Shown here: piece by piece, positions 28,003 to 37,693 of the stretch
How positions within the stretch are numbered: the first letter of the stretch is position 1
Layout: every line of letters begins with the position of its first letter
Assembly (NCBI GenBank): GCA_012729395.1
Contig: JAAYDF010000197.1
Location: 1 to 63,793, forward strand
Direction: 5' to 3'
Source: Phycisphaerae bacterium
GTDB lineage: Bacteria > Planctomycetota > Phycisphaerae > UBA1845 > PWPN01
Length of the DNA stretch: 63,793 bases
Translations under genes and position numbers: made by a program
Notes under the pieces: model-generated
Told to the model about the DNA's origin: nothing
The model's database searches: none
What the model saw: only the letters and a program-made list of their open reading frames with translations

Positions 28003-29580
28003 TCAGGGCGTCCGGGTTCGGAACGGCGCGGGAACAGCGGAGGGTTCGTGCCGGCCGGCGAGATCCTCGACGGACCGATGGCCCAGGCGGTGGCCGAACC
28101 AGGTGGTAAGCGGCACGTAGAGGTATCCCACCATGAACAGGCAGAGGAAAGGCACGCCGACGGTCACCTTCCCATCCTTGAGACACAGCAGCAGACATGC
28201 GAGCAGATAAAGCCCCATGGCCAGCTCGACAAATGGCTGCAACCGGATTCTTCCGTTTCGCTTCCGGCTGGCTTGCACATCGCGTTTCCAGTGAGTGTCT
28301 TGACCGGTGACCCCAAACTTGGGTGTGCGGACGAACTCTCCCGGCTTGCCGAAGAAGCCGGCCAGAACCGCGCGGGCGTTGTTGAGCGAGATGCCTATGC
28401 CCAGGGACATAAGAAACGGGATGTACTTGATGCTGTCGGCCCAGGTTTTGAACTGGGCCCGCTGGCTGGCGATGTAGAAGCTGGTCGCGCCACAGGTGGC
28501 CATGAGAAGCACGGACGCGTCAAAGACATAGCGTGCCCAACCCTCGTCGAACAGGTGCACTTTCAGATAGACCACTGGGTAGAGCATCAGGGTCAGCAGC
28601 ACCACATAGGGATAAACCGTGCAGGAGGTCAGGTGGAAGAAGGCCTCGAGCTTGATCCGCTTGGGCAGTCGCGAGCGGAGAACGGTCGGGAGTAGTTTGC
28701 GGCAGGTCTGGGCGCCACCCTTGGCCCAGCGGTATTGCTGTTGCTTGAACCCGTCCATGTCCGGCGGCAACTCGGCCGGGCTGGTCAGGTCGGGCAGAAA
28801 GACGAACTTCCAACCTCTCATCTGGGCCCGGTAGGACAGGTCGAGATCCTCGGTAAGCGTGTCGTGTTGCCAGCCGCCGGCGTCGTCGATACATGTCCGC
28901 CGCCACAAGCCGGCCGTCCCGTTGAAGCTCATGAAGCGCCCGGAGCGGTTGCGGGCGGCGTGCTCGATCACGAAATGCCCATCGAGCAGGATGGCCTGCG
29001 TCTTGGTAAGCAGCGACTGCTGCCGATTCAGATGCTCCCAACGAGCCTGCACCATGCCGACCCGCGGTTCCGTGAAGTAGTGGATTGTCTCTCGCAGGAT
29101 CTGGGGCGGAGGAAGGAAGTCTGCGTCGAAGATGAGTATGAACTCGCCGGCCGCCTGGGCGAGCCCGTTGGCCAGAGCGCCGGCCTTGAATCCTTCGCGA
29201 TTGGGACGACGGATGTACTTGATGTCGAATCCCTGTTCTCGCCAGTGCTCTACCGCCCGGCGGGCGATCTCCACCGACTCGTCGGTCGAGTCGTCGAGCA
29301 CCTGAATCTCGAGGCGATCGCGAGGGTAGTCCACTTGGCAGGTCGCATCGATGATACGACGCGCCACCGCCTGCTCGTTGAACATGGGCAACTGGATGGT
29401 CACCCTAGGCAGAACGCGGAAACAGGCTCGTGGGCTGGGAGTGTTACGGCGGTACTTGTAGTACAGGTGGACGAGCTGGTATCTGTGGAGACCGTAGATA
29501 CAGACCAAGGTCAGCACGATCAGGTAGGCGGCCAGGAAGCCGTTGACAGCCCATTCGTTGGCAAGCAGTCGATCCATCAT
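28003..29580 (-). CDS. family 2 glycosyltransferase, cellulose-synthase-like
   Basis: The protein is 525 residues from the ATG at 29580. There is one N-terminal membrane helix and four to five helices after residue 310. The processive GT2 signature is complete: LDDSTDES (first Asp), FDADFLPP, TEDLDLSYRAQ (catalytic Asp) and QQYRW. It should polymerise or transfer a sugar from a UDP- or GDP-activated donor at the inner membrane. The product is not predictable; no PilZ domain is seen. It is the last gene of the leftward run after HIT and converges with the DUF1571-like gene. Confidence 0.88.
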   Translation of the reverse strand: MMDRLLANEWAVNGFLAAYLIVLTLVCIYGLHRYQLVHLYYKYRRNTPSPRACFRVLPRVTIQLPMFNEQAVARRIIDATCQVDYPRDRLEIQVLDDSTDESVEIARRAVEHWREQGFDIKYIRRPNREGFKAGALANGLAQAAGEFILIFDADFLPPPQILRETIHYFTEPRVGMVQARWEHLNRQQSLLTKTQAILLDGHFVIEHAARNRSGRFMSFNGTAGLWRRTCIDDAGGWQHDTLTEDLDLSYRAQMRGWKFVFLPDLTSPAELPPDMDGFKQQQYRWAKGGAQTCRKLLPTVLRSRLPKRIKLEAFFHLTSCTVYPYVVLLTLMLYPVVYLKVHLFDEGWARYVFDASVLLMATCGATSFYIASQRAQFKTWADSIKYIPFLMSLGIGISLNNARAVLAGFFGKPGEFVRTPKFGVTGQDTHWKRDVQASRKRNGRIRLQPFVELAMGLYLLACLLLCLKDGKVTVGVPFLCLFMVGYLYVPLTTWFGHRLGHRSVEDLAGRHEPSAVPAPFRTRTP

Positions 29581-29706
29581 ATGTGGCAAGCCGCACTGGC
29601 CCCGCAAGCGGGCCGATTGGCGCCCTCCAAAACCGATGCCATGTCGAGCACACTATCGAGGTCGACCACGCTCATGATGCGGCCTGCGAGTGCCGGCGTC
29701 AAGCGA

Positions 29707-30132
29707 TCAGGCCTCCAAAGCGTCCTTCACCGCCTGGCGGACCTCTTCTCCCCGCCCGGGCGGATAGGTGGAGGCATTCCAGCGGTAACCGAGCTTGTCG
29801 CCGGCGACGCGGGGAATGATATGCCAGTGCAGGTGGGGCACCTCCTGGCCTGCCTCACGACCGACGTTGAGCAGGAGATTGCAGCCCTGGGCGCCGACTG
29901 CCCGTCTCACGGCATCCGCGATACGGGGAAGTCGGCTGGCGACGAGTGCGAACCGATCGGCCGGCATGTCCTCAAGGGTGGGAAAGTGCTCTTTCGGAAT
30001 AGCGAGCGCATGCCCCTCCGACAACGGGCCGACATCCAGAAAGGCCAGCACATCGGCGTCCTCAAAGACGCGCAGCGCGGGGATCGCCCCCGCGACGATC
30101 TTGCAGAAAACGCAGTTCGGATCGCTGTGCAA
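29707..30132 (-). CDS. HIT-family nucleotide hydrolase/transferase
   Basis: The 141-residue protein begins with CVFCKIVAGAIP and ends with the histidine triad HLHWHIIPR, the catalytic signature of HIT proteins that cleave AMP- or GMP-linked substrates. Length and motifs fit the Hint branch. The first Cys pair (C7, C10) could bind zinc as in some relatives. It lies 64 bases after rplQ on the same strand, so it is probably cotranscribed with the ribosomal genes. Confidence 0.9.
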   Translation of the reverse strand: MHSDPNCVFCKIVAGAIPALRVFEDADVLAFLDVGPLSEGHALAIPKEHFPTLEDMPADRFALVASRLPRIADAVRRAVGAQGCNLLLNVGREAGQEVPHLHWHIIPRVAGDKLGYRWNASTYPPGRGEEVRQAVKDALEA

Positions 30133-30196
30133 TGCATGCCCTCCTTATCTCAATGCCGTCAGTCGCCGGGGACGCGGAAGGAATGCGTAAGGAGCG

Positions 30197-30910
30197 TTAG
30201 TCCTTGCCGGGTTCCTCACCGGTGGCGGCATCGGGTGCGGACTCGGACGGATCGGGCTGATCCGCGGGTGTGCTGGGACGATTCTCCGCGGGCTGGGACC
30301 GGCGGGATTTGATCGCACGAGCGGCGGCGACGTAGCGACGCTCCGTCCGACGCTTGCGGGCGGTCTTCTCCGGTCGGCTGACGTTACCCGGGGATTCCTC
30401 TTCGCCGAGCAACTGAAGGACTGCCAGCGGCGCGTTGTCGCCCTTGGACGTGCGTCCGACCTTGATAACGCGGGTGTAACCGCCTGGCCGGTCCTCGAAA
30501 CGCGGCGCCACGTTGTTGATCAAATGATGAATGACCGACAGGGCGGTGAATTTCGCACCGCCGCGGGCTTGCCCCAGACGATGGCGACGACCGCTGCGCG
30601 AGCGAAGCACCCGTTGTCGGGCTGCGTCGGACATCTGATCGTACTCTTCCTGATTCTCGGCCGGTATGATCGCCCGGTCGCCCAGCAAAGTGGTGAGGCG
30701 CTGCCGGGCGGCGAGGGCCTGCACGCCCTCTCCTCGTGCCCGACGAGCCAGGGTAATCAACCGTTCGACGAATGGGCGGAGATCCTTGGCCTTGGGTAAG
30801 GTTGTCCGAATCTGGCCGTGCTCGAACAGGCTCTGAGCCATGTTGCGCCGGAGCGCCACGCGATGCTCGCTCGTTCGGTTCAGTTTACGTCTTGCGACTA
30901 GATGCCTCAT
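30197..30910 (-). CDS. rplQ: 50S ribosomal protein bL17 with C-terminal extension
   Basis: The first 130 residues are bL17 (MRHLVARRKLNRTSEHRVAL, then LFEHGQIRTTLPKAKDLRP and GGYTRVIKVGRTSKGDNAPLAVLQLL). The total of 237 residues exceeds the usual 115-130. The extra tail is first Arg/Lys-rich, then Pro/Asp/Glu-rich, low complexity and probably disordered. Last ribosomal gene of the alpha segment, downstream of rpoA. Confidence 0.95.
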   Translation of the reverse strand: MRHLVARRKLNRTSEHRVALRRNMAQSLFEHGQIRTTLPKAKDLRPFVERLITLARRARGEGVQALAARQRLTTLLGDRAIIPAENQEEYDQMSDAARQRVLRSRSGRRHRLGQARGGAKFTALSVIHHLINNVAPRFEDRPGGYTRVIKVGRTSKGDNAPLAVLQLLGEEESPGNVSRPEKTARKRRTERRYVAAARAIKSRRSQPAENRPSTPADQPDPSESAPDAATGEEPGKD

Positions 30911-31009
30911 ACGTACGCTCCAGGCTTAGAATGCATCCTCAGAGTCTCGCTGGCCGCCCGGCCCGCATCGAGGCGGGAAGGCGGCACAACAGGCGCTGAG
31001 GACGCGGGC

Positions 31010-32116
31010 TTACGGCATACTCGCACCGGCGGCGACGGGGTCTCCACCGTCGGCCGGCTCACCAGGATTGGCTGACGCGGGCGTCGGGGAGGCAACACTG
31101 CCCCCGGGGCCAGCATCGGAAGCCAAGTCCCCCACATTCATTCCCAAACTCAGCCCCAAATCCGCCAGCTTGCGCTTGACCTCGCGCAGCGACGTCCGGC
31201 CGAAACTGCGAACCTTGAGCAGGTCCGTCTCACTCATCCTGGCCAGATCCCCCACCGTGCTCACCTTCGCCGACTCGAGGCAGTTGCTCGCACGAACCGA
31301 AAGGTCAAGCTGAGAGATGGGAAGAGACAGCCGATCCTGCAATTCCTTGTCGACGGCGATCTCGCCGGCCGACTCCGCCTTGGACGCTTCCTCGCTGACC
31401 GTCTGCTCTCCGAGCTCCTGGTAGTGGATGAACGGATTGAGGTGCTTGCGGAGGATCTTGGCCGCCTCGACCATCGCGTCTTCGGGTCTTAGCGTCCCCT
31501 TGGTCCAGACCTCCAGGATCAGCCGGTCGTAGTTCGTGCGCTGCCCCACGCGCGTCTCTTCGGTCTTGTAGCGAACGCGGGTAACCGGCGAGAAGACGGA
31601 ATCAACCGCGATGATGCCCAGCTCGTCGGCGGGGTTCTGGTTGTCCTCGGCGGTGCAATACCCCCGGCCGGAGCGAACCCAGAAGTCGATGGTGAGCTCG
31701 ACGTCCTCGGTCAGTGTGGCAATAGACTGCCCCTGGTTGATGATCGTGATCGCCGGGTCCGGCTGGATGTCGCGTGCGAATACCTCACCAGGTCCCCGCC
31801 GAACCAGACGCATGGTCTTCTCGCCCTCGTCTTCCATGCGAATGACGAGATTCTTGATGTTGAGAATGATATCCGTGACGTCTTCCATCACGCCCGGAAG
31901 ACTCATGAATTCATGGTTGGCGCCAGCGATCCGAATCTTAGTGACCGCGGCCCCTTCGAGGCTCGAGAGCAGAATGCGCCGGAGGCTGTTGCCGACCGTC
32001 GTACCGAACCCGCGCTCGAAGGGTTCGATGAGCAAGCGCGCGTACGTATCCGTGCTGATGGATTCATCACGGGCCACCTGGGTCGGCAGTTCAAGGCCAC
32101 GCCACCTTGTTCGCAT
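31010..32116 (-). CDS. rpoA: RNA polymerase alpha subunit
   Basis: The protein is 368 residues from the ATG at 32116 (GGAGGTAC upstream). The N-terminal domain dimerises and binds beta/beta' (RLLIEPFERGFGTTVGNSLRRILLSSLEGAAVT core). The C-terminal domain at about 275-335 (LDLSVRASNCLESAKV...LLKVRSFGRTSLREVKRKL) contacts UP elements and activators. A Gly/Ser/Pro-rich tail of about 35 residues follows. rpsD, which usually precedes rpoA, is absent: only 41 bp separate it from rpsK. Confidence 0.97.
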   Translation of the reverse strand: MRTRWRGLELPTQVARDESISTDTYARLLIEPFERGFGTTVGNSLRRILLSSLEGAAVTKIRIAGANHEFMSLPGVMEDVTDIILNIKNLVIRMEDEGEKTMRLVRRGPGEVFARDIQPDPAITIINQGQSIATLTEDVELTIDFWVRSGRGYCTAEDNQNPADELGIIAVDSVFSPVTRVRYKTEETRVGQRTNYDRLILEVWTKGTLRPEDAMVEAAKILRKHLNPFIHYQELGEQTVSEEASKAESAGEIAVDKELQDRLSLPISQLDLSVRASNCLESAKVSTVGDLARMSETDLLKVRSFGRTSLREVKRKLADLGLSLGMNVGDLASDAGPGGSVASPTPASANPGEPADGGDPVAAGASMP

Positions 32117-32157
32117 CGGGGTACCTCCAAATTGGGTCAGATCGAAGCGGGGCTCAA

Positions 32158-32538
32158 TCAGACACGACGTTTCTTGGCCGGCCGGCATCCGTTGTGCGGC
32201 AGGGGCGTCACATCCTCGATCGATTGAATCCGCAGACCGGCCGCCTGGAGGGCGGTCACCGCGGACTCCCGGCCGGAACCCGGTCCCTTCACGCAGACCT
32301 CGAGTTCCGTGAGCCCGAACTTCTTGGCGGCATGGGCCACCGCCTCCGCCGCCCGGGTAGCGGCGAAAGGAGTGCTCTTGCGTGTTCCCTTGAACCCGAC
32401 CGTTCCGGCGGACGCCCATGCCAACGTCTCACCGGCGGTGTCTGTGATGGTAATCATGGTGTTGTTGAAGGTCGCCTTGATATGCGCGATCCCCCGGGTC
32501 ACGCTCCGGCGAGCCTTCTTCTTGCCGCCTTTAGCCAC
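32158..32538 (-). CDS. rpsK: 30S ribosomal protein uS11
   Basis: The 126-residue protein has the family core [22 protein letters not shown] and the conserved end [18 protein letters not shown]. uS11 forms part of the mRNA exit cleft. It overlaps rpsM by eight bases, so coupled translation is likely. Confidence 0.97.
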   Translation of the reverse strand: MAKGGKKKARRSVTRGIAHIKATFNNTMITITDTAGETLAWASAGTVGFKGTRKSTPFAATRAAEAVAHAAKKFGLTELEVCVKGPGSGRESAVTALQAAGLRIQSIEDVTPLPHNGCRPAKKRRV

Positions 32539-32920
32539 GGTGCATCTCCTTCACGCCTTTCTTGCCAGCCACGGTCTTCTTGGGGCCCTTTCGAGTGCGA
32601 GCATTGGAGCGAGTCCGCTGCCCGCGCACCGGCAGCCCGCGACGGTGCCGCATCCCACGATAACACCCGATATCGCGCAACCGGGCGATGTTCTGCGCCA
32701 CCTGCCGGCGCAGTTGACCTTCCACGACGTAACTGCGGTCAAGAACACCGGCGATCCGAGCGACCTCGTCTTCCGTGAGGTTCTTCGCTCGCACGCCCGG
32801 CTCGATACCCGCCTCCTTGAGAACTTGGAGAGCCAAGTATGGACCGACCCCGTAAATGTAGCGCAACGAGATCTCGATCCGCTTGTCCGCCGGTATGTCT
32901 ACGCCTGCAATGCGCGGCAC
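32531..32920 (-). CDS. rpsM: 30S ribosomal protein uS13
   Basis: The 129-residue protein has [28 protein letters not shown] and the basic C-terminal tail [19 protein letters not shown] that reaches toward the P-site tRNA. Conserved position between rpmJ and rpsK. Confidence 0.97.
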   Translation of the reverse strand: MPRIAGVDIPADKRIEISLRYIYGVGPYLALQVLKEAGIEPGVRAKNLTEDEVARIAGVLDRSYVVEGQLRRQVAQNIARLRDIGCYRGMRHRRGLPVRGQRTRSNARTRKGPKKTVAGKKGVKEMHRG

Positions 32921-32973
32921 GCTATTTCTCCTTACCTGTTAACCGGCGATTGAAGCCGCCGGCCCGACTCGCC

Positions 32974-33087
32974 TCACCCCTGCCGCTGCTTGTGCCGCGG
33001 GTTCGTGCAGATCACCCGGATCACGCCGCGGCGGCGGATAATCTTGCAACTCTCGCAAATCCGACGCACACTGCTTCTGACTTTCAT
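32974..33087 (-). CDS. rpmJ: 50S ribosomal protein bL36
   Basis: The protein is 37 residues, beginning [15 protein letters not shown] and ending [10 protein letters not shown]. The zinc ribbon is intact: C11, C14, C27 and H32, so this is the zinc-bearing (C+) form. It sits between map and rpsM; infA, often found beside it, is absent. Confidence 0.95.
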   Translation of the reverse strand: MKVRSSVRRICESCKIIRRRGVIRVICTNPRHKQRQG

Positions 33088-33129
33088 GACACCACACCCG
33101 CCTTCCCACATACCACGGGCCCAACCCGG

Positions 33130-33939
33130 TCAGCGTTCATCCGTCAAGACGTCCGCCCCGCGATCGGTCACCGCGATCGTGTGCTCAAAATGAGCGGCGT
33201 ACCGGCCGTCGCGGGTCACCACGGGCCAGCCGCTCGAATCACCGTACTCCACATCCGCCGTCCCCATGTTCACCATCGGCTCCACCGCCAGGACCATGCC
33301 CGACAGGAGCATGAAATCCATACGGCTTTCGCCGGGATCCACGTAGTTGGGGATCTTCGGCTCTTCCCACATCTCGCGGCCGATGCCGTGCCCGACAAAC
33401 TGCCGCACTACCGAGAAGCCGGCCCCCTCTACATGGGCCTGCATCTGAGAGGCGACCTGGCTCCACCATCGCTTCGGACGAATCTCGCGAATGGCGATTT
33501 CCAGGGCCTCTTGGGTCACCTCCAGGAGACGCCGCACGTCCGGTTCCACAGAACCGATCGCGATCGACGTCGCACTGTCACCGCAGTAACCGTTCAGTCG
33601 AACGCCGCAGTCCACACTCAGCACATCGCCAGCCTGCAGCACCCGGGCTGACGGAATACCATGCACCACCTGCTCGTTCACGCTCGTGCACAGTGCCGAG
33701 GGGAACGGGAACTTCGTTTGCCGCGTTTCCACGCCGCGGAACAGGGCCTGCGCGCCCGCCTGGGCGATCATCCGTTCCGCTTCCGCGTTCAAATCCGCCG
33801 TGGTGACGCCCGGCTTGGCCATCTCTCGCATCCGGGTGAGCACCTGATGCACCAGTCGCCCGGCGGGCCGCATCATCTCGATGTCTGCCGGGCTTTTGAG
33901 CTTGGCAGTCTCGGCTCGTCGTCGCCCGATGCCCCTCAT
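33130..33939 (-). CDS. map: methionine aminopeptidase, type I
   Basis: The 269-residue enzyme removes the initiator methionine from nascent proteins. Two-metal site residues of the pita-bread fold are recognisable: the Asp in DVLSVDCGVRLNGYCGDSATS, the His in FVGHGIGREMWEEP, Glu in AVEPMVN and Glu in HFEHTIAV. The catalytic His is in VVHGIPS. Start overlaps the adk stop by four bases (33936-33939), indicating coupling. Confidence 0.96.
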   Translation of the reverse strand: MRGIGRRRAETAKLKSPADIEMMRPAGRLVHQVLTRMREMAKPGVTTADLNAEAERMIAQAGAQALFRGVETRQTKFPFPSALCTSVNEQVVHGIPSARVLQAGDVLSVDCGVRLNGYCGDSATSIAIGSVEPDVRRLLEVTQEALEIAIREIRPKRWWSQVASQMQAHVEGAGFSVVRQFVGHGIGREMWEEPKIPNYVDPGESRMDFMLLSGMVLAVEPMVNMGTADVEYGDSSGWPVVTRDGRYAAHFEHTIAVTDRGADVLTDER

Positions 33940-34601
33940 GAGTTCTCCCGGCCAAGGTGACGCTCGACAATGGCGCCCATATCCTGAGCCACGGCCCCAA
34001 TATCCCGCGTTCCGTCAACCTCTACCAGAAGCCCCTGCTGGCGATAGTAAACCTCCAGCGGCTCAGTCTGCTCGTGATAGGCCGCCAAACGCTGCTTGAC
34101 GACCTCTTCCGTGTCATCCTTCCGCTGGATCAACTCCTCGCCGGTCTCGTCGCAGATGCCGGCCTGCTTCGGAGGCAAGTACTTCACATGGTAGATTTTG
34201 CCCGTCGAGGGGCACATCCGTCGCCCTGTGATCCGCTCCACGATCAGCTCATCAGGCACCACGATGGACAAGACCAAATCCAGCCGGCTGCCGGCTCCGA
34301 CCAGGGCCTCGTCCAGTTGGCGAGCCTGCGGCAGCGTCCGTGGAAAGCCGTCCAACAGCACACCCGCCTTGCTGTCCGCCTTCAGCACGCGAGCCAGGAT
34401 CACCTCCACGATGATTTCGTCGGGGACCAAAGCCCCGGAATCCATGTAACCAGCGACCCGAGCTCCGAGCTCCGTGCCGCTCTTACGCTCCGCCCGCAGC
34501 ACGTCGCCGCTGGAGAGGTGCAGGAACGCGAACTTGGCGGCCAGTCGTTCCGCCTGCGTTCCTTTCCCCGCTCCCGGAGGTCCGAAGAGCACCACGTTCA
34601 T
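33936..34601 (-). CDS. adk: adenylate kinase
   Basis: The 221-residue enzyme interconverts ATP, ADP and AMP. P-loop is GPPGAGKGTQ near the start; the AMP-binding and FPRTLPQARQLD segments follow. The LID is of the long type (GRRMCPSTGKIYHVKYLPPKQAGICDETGEEL) with two Cys (C130-like and C149-like) but not the full four-Cys zinc set. Location between secY and map is classical. Confidence 0.97.
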   Translation of the reverse strand: MNVVLFGPPGAGKGTQAERLAAKFAFLHLSSGDVLRAERKSGTELGARVAGYMDSGALVPDEIIVEVILARVLKADSKAGVLLDGFPRTLPQARQLDEALVGAGSRLDLVLSIVVPDELIVERITGRRMCPSTGKIYHVKYLPPKQAGICDETGEELIQRKDDTEEVVKQRLAAYHEQTEPLEVYYRQQGLLVEVDGTRDIGAVAQDMGAIVERHLGRENS

Positions 34602-34635
34602 ACCGCACCACCTTGCCAGACCAATCCGACCACGA

Positions 34636-35985
34636 TCACTCGTTGCTCAGGAAGCCCTTGTAGTTACGCATCACCAGGTTCGCCTCGATCCGCTGGACGA
34701 CGTCCAGGGCCACGCTGACCACGATCAGCAACCCCGTGCCTCCCAGGAATGAGGATACGCTGTAGGGGATCATCATTTTCGTGGCCACCACGGTGGGAAT
34801 GATGGCGATCAGCGCGAGGAAGGCGGCCCCGACGTAGGTGATTCGGCCCATAACCCGCTCGAGGTAGTCCGCCGTCCGTTTGCCCGGACGCAGGCCCGGG
34901 ATGAAGCTCCCGTAATCCCGCAGATTATTGGCCATCTCCTTCGGCTGGAACTGCACCGCCGTCCAGAAGTACGCGAAGAAGTAGACCATCCCCACATAGC
35001 ACAGGATGTAGATGTAGCTGTCGTGGTAGAACGAGCGCTGCAGGAAACGGAAGATGCCGACCGTGGGGAATCCCTGAGCCAGATAGCCAAAGATGATCCC
35101 CGGGAAAATCAAGAGCGAGCTGGCGAAGATGATGGGCATCACGCCGCCGTGGTTAACCCGCAATGGCAGGTACTGCCGTTGCCCACCAAGGACGCGACGG
35201 CCGCGGGTATGCTTCGCCTGCTGAATGGGGATGCGCCGCTGGGCCTGGGTAATGAGGATCGTGGCGGCGACCACACCCACGAAGGCCACGATGATGAAGA
35301 GGATCTTGGGCGGCCCGAGCGCTCCGCCGCCCGCCTGTGCGCCCATCTGCACTTGGGCGTTGTTCCAGACATAGATGACCGCGTCGGGCATCCGGGCGAC
35401 AATGCCAGCCATGATAATCAGGCTGATGCCGTTGCCGATCCCGTACTCATCGATCTGCTCACCCAGCCACATGAGGAAGATCGTACCTGTGGTCAGGCCG
35501 AATACCCCCATCAGCCAGAATGGCAGCTTCCCCGCGTAGTCCTGGTAGACATACCCCTGGTTCAGCATGTAGTTGATCCAGAAGATCGCCTGGATCAAGC
35601 ACAAGCCGACCGTCGCATAGCGGGTGTACTCCTGGATTTTTCGCCGGCCGGTGTCCCCTTCTCGCTGGAGCTTCTCCAGGGCGGGCACAACGGTGGTCAG
35701 GAGCTGGAAGATAATTGACGCGGAAATATAGGGCATGATGCCCAGTCCGAAGATCGTGCTCTGCATCAGATCGCCGCCGGTGAACAGCGCGAAGGCCGTC
35801 GCCAACTGGCCGAAGCCCCCCTGATCGGCGGTTTGCTTCTTGATCGACTCGGCCATGATGGTCTGGTCGATGCCAGGCAGGGGCACATAAAACCCCAGCC
35901 GGTAAATCACCAGAAGCCCGAGCGTGAAGAGGATCTTCCGCCGGAGCTCCGATATTCTAAAGATGTTCGCAATCGTACTAAACAT
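34636..35985 (-). CDS. secY: protein translocase subunit SecY
   Basis: The 449-residue channel subunit has ten predicted membrane helices. The plug region and family motifs are visible, for example GIMPYISASIIFQLL, then TRYATVGLCLIQA and a C-terminal cytoplasmic loop GSFIPGLRPGKRTADYLE with the ribosome/SecA-contacting region. Conserved place in the spc segment between rplO and adk. Confidence 0.97.
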   Translation of the reverse strand: MFSTIANIFRISELRRKILFTLGLLVIYRLGFYVPLPGIDQTIMAESIKKQTADQGGFGQLATAFALFTGGDLMQSTIFGLGIMPYISASIIFQLLTTVVPALEKLQREGDTGRRKIQEYTRYATVGLCLIQAIFWINYMLNQGYVYQDYAGKLPFWLMGVFGLTTGTIFLMWLGEQIDEYGIGNGISLIIMAGIVARMPDAVIYVWNNAQVQMGAQAGGGALGPPKILFIIVAFVGVVAATILITQAQRRIPIQQAKHTRGRRVLGGQRQYLPLRVNHGGVMPIIFASSLLIFPGIIFGYLAQGFPTVGIFRFLQRSFYHDSYIYILCYVGMVYFFAYFWTAVQFQPKEMANNLRDYGSFIPGLRPGKRTADYLERVMGRITYVGAAFLALIAIIPTVVATKMMIPYSVSSFLGGTGLLIVVSVALDVVQRIEANLVMRNYKGFLSNE

Positions 35986-36017
35986 GCTGACATCCCTGGC
36001 CGACTGGTGACCTCAGG

Positions 36018-36470
36018 TCAGGCATCGGCGACCTTGGCCTGCCCTCCGGCTTCCGTGATCTTCTTGGCGGCGGAGGCGCTGTAAACGGTTACCTCGACGG
36101 TGAGCTTCTTCGTGAGGTCGCCGGTGCCAAGCACCTTGACGGGCTTGTTGGCGTCATGGATAAGCCCACGCTCCTCCAGCAGCTTGGCGGTCACATGCGT
36201 TCCGTCGTCGAACCGCTCCTGCAGTTTGCCCACGTTCACAACTTGGTATTCGGTGCGGAACTGTGCGTTGCTGAATCCCCGTTTGGGCAATCGGCGGAAC
36301 AACGGCATCTGGCCTCCCTCGGCCATGGCCGTCGCTCGCTCGGTCGAATGCTGCCCCATGCCCTTGTGCCCGCGGGCGGCTGTCTTTCCGCTGCCGGAGC
36401 CGATACCGCGCCCGACACGTTTCCGGGGCTTCTTGCGTCCCGCCTTCGATAGAACATCCGAGATCATCAT
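36018..36470 (-). CDS. rplO: 50S ribosomal protein uL15
   Basis: The 150-residue protein has the Gly/Lys-rich N-terminus RKRVGRGIGSGSGKTAARGHKG and the conserved GGQMPLFRRLPKRGFSN. It lies directly behind rpsE: only 51 bp separate them, so rpmD (uL30) is missing from its usual place. Confidence 0.96.
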   Translation of the reverse strand: MMISDVLSKAGRKKPRKRVGRGIGSGSGKTAARGHKGMGQHSTERATAMAEGGQMPLFRRLPKRGFSNAQFRTEYQVVNVGKLQERFDDGTHVTAKLLEERGLIHDANKPVKVLGTGDLTKKLTVEVTVYSASAAKKITEAGGQAKVADA

Positions 36471-36521
36471 TGCCCAAACACTCCCGCCGGCATGCTACCG
36501 CTCGCGACCGCCGCCTTGCCC

Positions 36522-37238
36522 CTACGCCAACGAAACCTCGCGAAGCTTGGCCACATCATCCTTTTGCCGGAGCATGGCCAATCCCGCGAAAGCCGCCTTA
36601 ACCAGGTTCTTCGGCCCCGTCGAACCGTGGGCCTTGGTAAGAACATCCTTGATGCCGGCCAATTCCATCACCGCACGCACGCTGCCGCCCGCGATCACGC
36701 CCGTTCCCTTGCCTGCGGGGACAAGCAGAACCTTGCTGGCTCCGTACTTGGCCATCACCTGATGGGGGATGGTGGTTCCTTCCAGTTTGACGGAGATCAT
36801 GTTGCGCTGGGCGGCTTTCCGGGCCTTGTCGACGGCGCTGGGAACTTCGTTCGCCTTGCCATACCCGATACCGACGCGCGACTGCCGATCACCGACCACC
36901 ACCAAAGCGCCAAAGCTGAATCGTCGGCCGCCTTTGACCACGGTGGCACAGCGATAAACGCGAACGACGACCTCATCGAGCCCGCTGTCCTCGCCGGGCC
37001 CGGCATCGCGGCGTCCGCGCGGACCGCCTCGGCCTCGCCCGCCGCCGAACTGCCGACCGCCGCCACCGCCGCCGTGCCGGCCATGCGAAGGGCGATCGCC
37101 CGAACCCGCCGTTGCTCCGCCCTCGCCAGCCGCTACTGCCGGGGCATCGCCAGCCGGTGATGTCTGGGAACCCGCGTCGGGGCCACCCACTCCGGCCAAT
37201 TCACTTTGATTCTGCGATTCAGTCGTCTCGTCAGCCAT
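36522..37238 (-). CDS. rpsE: 30S ribosomal protein uS5 with Gly-rich N-terminal extension
   Basis: The conserved part (about residues 83-235) has VVVRVYRCATVVKGGRRFSF, GYGKANEVPSAVDKA and the IIAGGSVRAVMELAGI segment. Residues 1-80 are a low-complexity Ala/Gly/Arg extension (GGGGGRQFGGGRGRGGPRG) beyond the 165-residue norm. Similar Gly/Arg tails occur in planctomycete ribosomal proteins and may contact RNA; that role is inference. Confidence 0.95.
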   Translation of the reverse strand: MADETTESQNQSELAGVGGPDAGSQTSPAGDAPAVAAGEGGATAGSGDRPSHGRHGGGGGGRQFGGGRGRGGPRGRRDAGPGEDSGLDEVVVRVYRCATVVKGGRRFSFGALVVVGDRQSRVGIGYGKANEVPSAVDKARKAAQRNMISVKLEGTTIPHQVMAKYGASKVLLVPAGKGTGVIAGGSVRAVMELAGIKDVLTKAHGSTGPKNLVKAAFAGLAMLRQKDDVAKLREVSLA

Positions 37239-37293
37239 CAGTGCCTCGACTCAGCCTTCGCCGAACTTGCGATTCGCCCTGCCACATCGAACC

Positions 37294-37662
37294 TCAAACC
37301 TTCACACCACCCTCGCGGACCGCCTCCAGAAGAGCCTTGACTCGTCCGTGAAAGCGATAGCCGTTCCGGTCGAATACCAGCTCTCGAAGCCCCTTGGCCG
37401 TCGCACGCTCCGCGAGGAGCTTGCCAACCTGTTTGGCCGAGGCCGCGTTTCCGCCGTAACCCACGCTGCCGCGCAGTTCCTTGCTCACCGTGCTCGCATC
37501 CAACAGCGTACAGCCCGTCGTGTCGTCGATCACCTGGGCGTAGATATGCTGCAGGCTGCGAAACACGGTCAGCCGCGGTCGTTCGGTCGTTCCGAAGATC
37601 CGCTTGCGAACCCGCATCTTGCGCCGCACCCGGCGCTTGGCTTTCTGCTTCAGTCTGTTCAT
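37294..37662 (-). CDS. rplR: 50S ribosomal protein uL18
   Basis: The protein is 122 residues from the ATG at 37662 ([11 protein letters not shown]). Core motifs are [20 protein letters not shown] and [23 protein letters not shown]. The open frame continues to 37842 but overlaps rplF and lacks family sequence. Binds 5S rRNA in the central protuberance. Confidence 0.96.
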   Translation of the reverse strand: MNRLKQKAKRRVRRKMRVRKRIFGTTERPRLTVFRSLQHIYAQVIDDTTGCTLLDASTVSKELRGSVGYGGNAASAKQVGKLLAERATAKGLRELVFDRNGYRFHGRVKALLEAVREGGVKV

Positions 37663-37693
37663 CGCAATACCCGAATCAGTTCTGCCCGCCGAA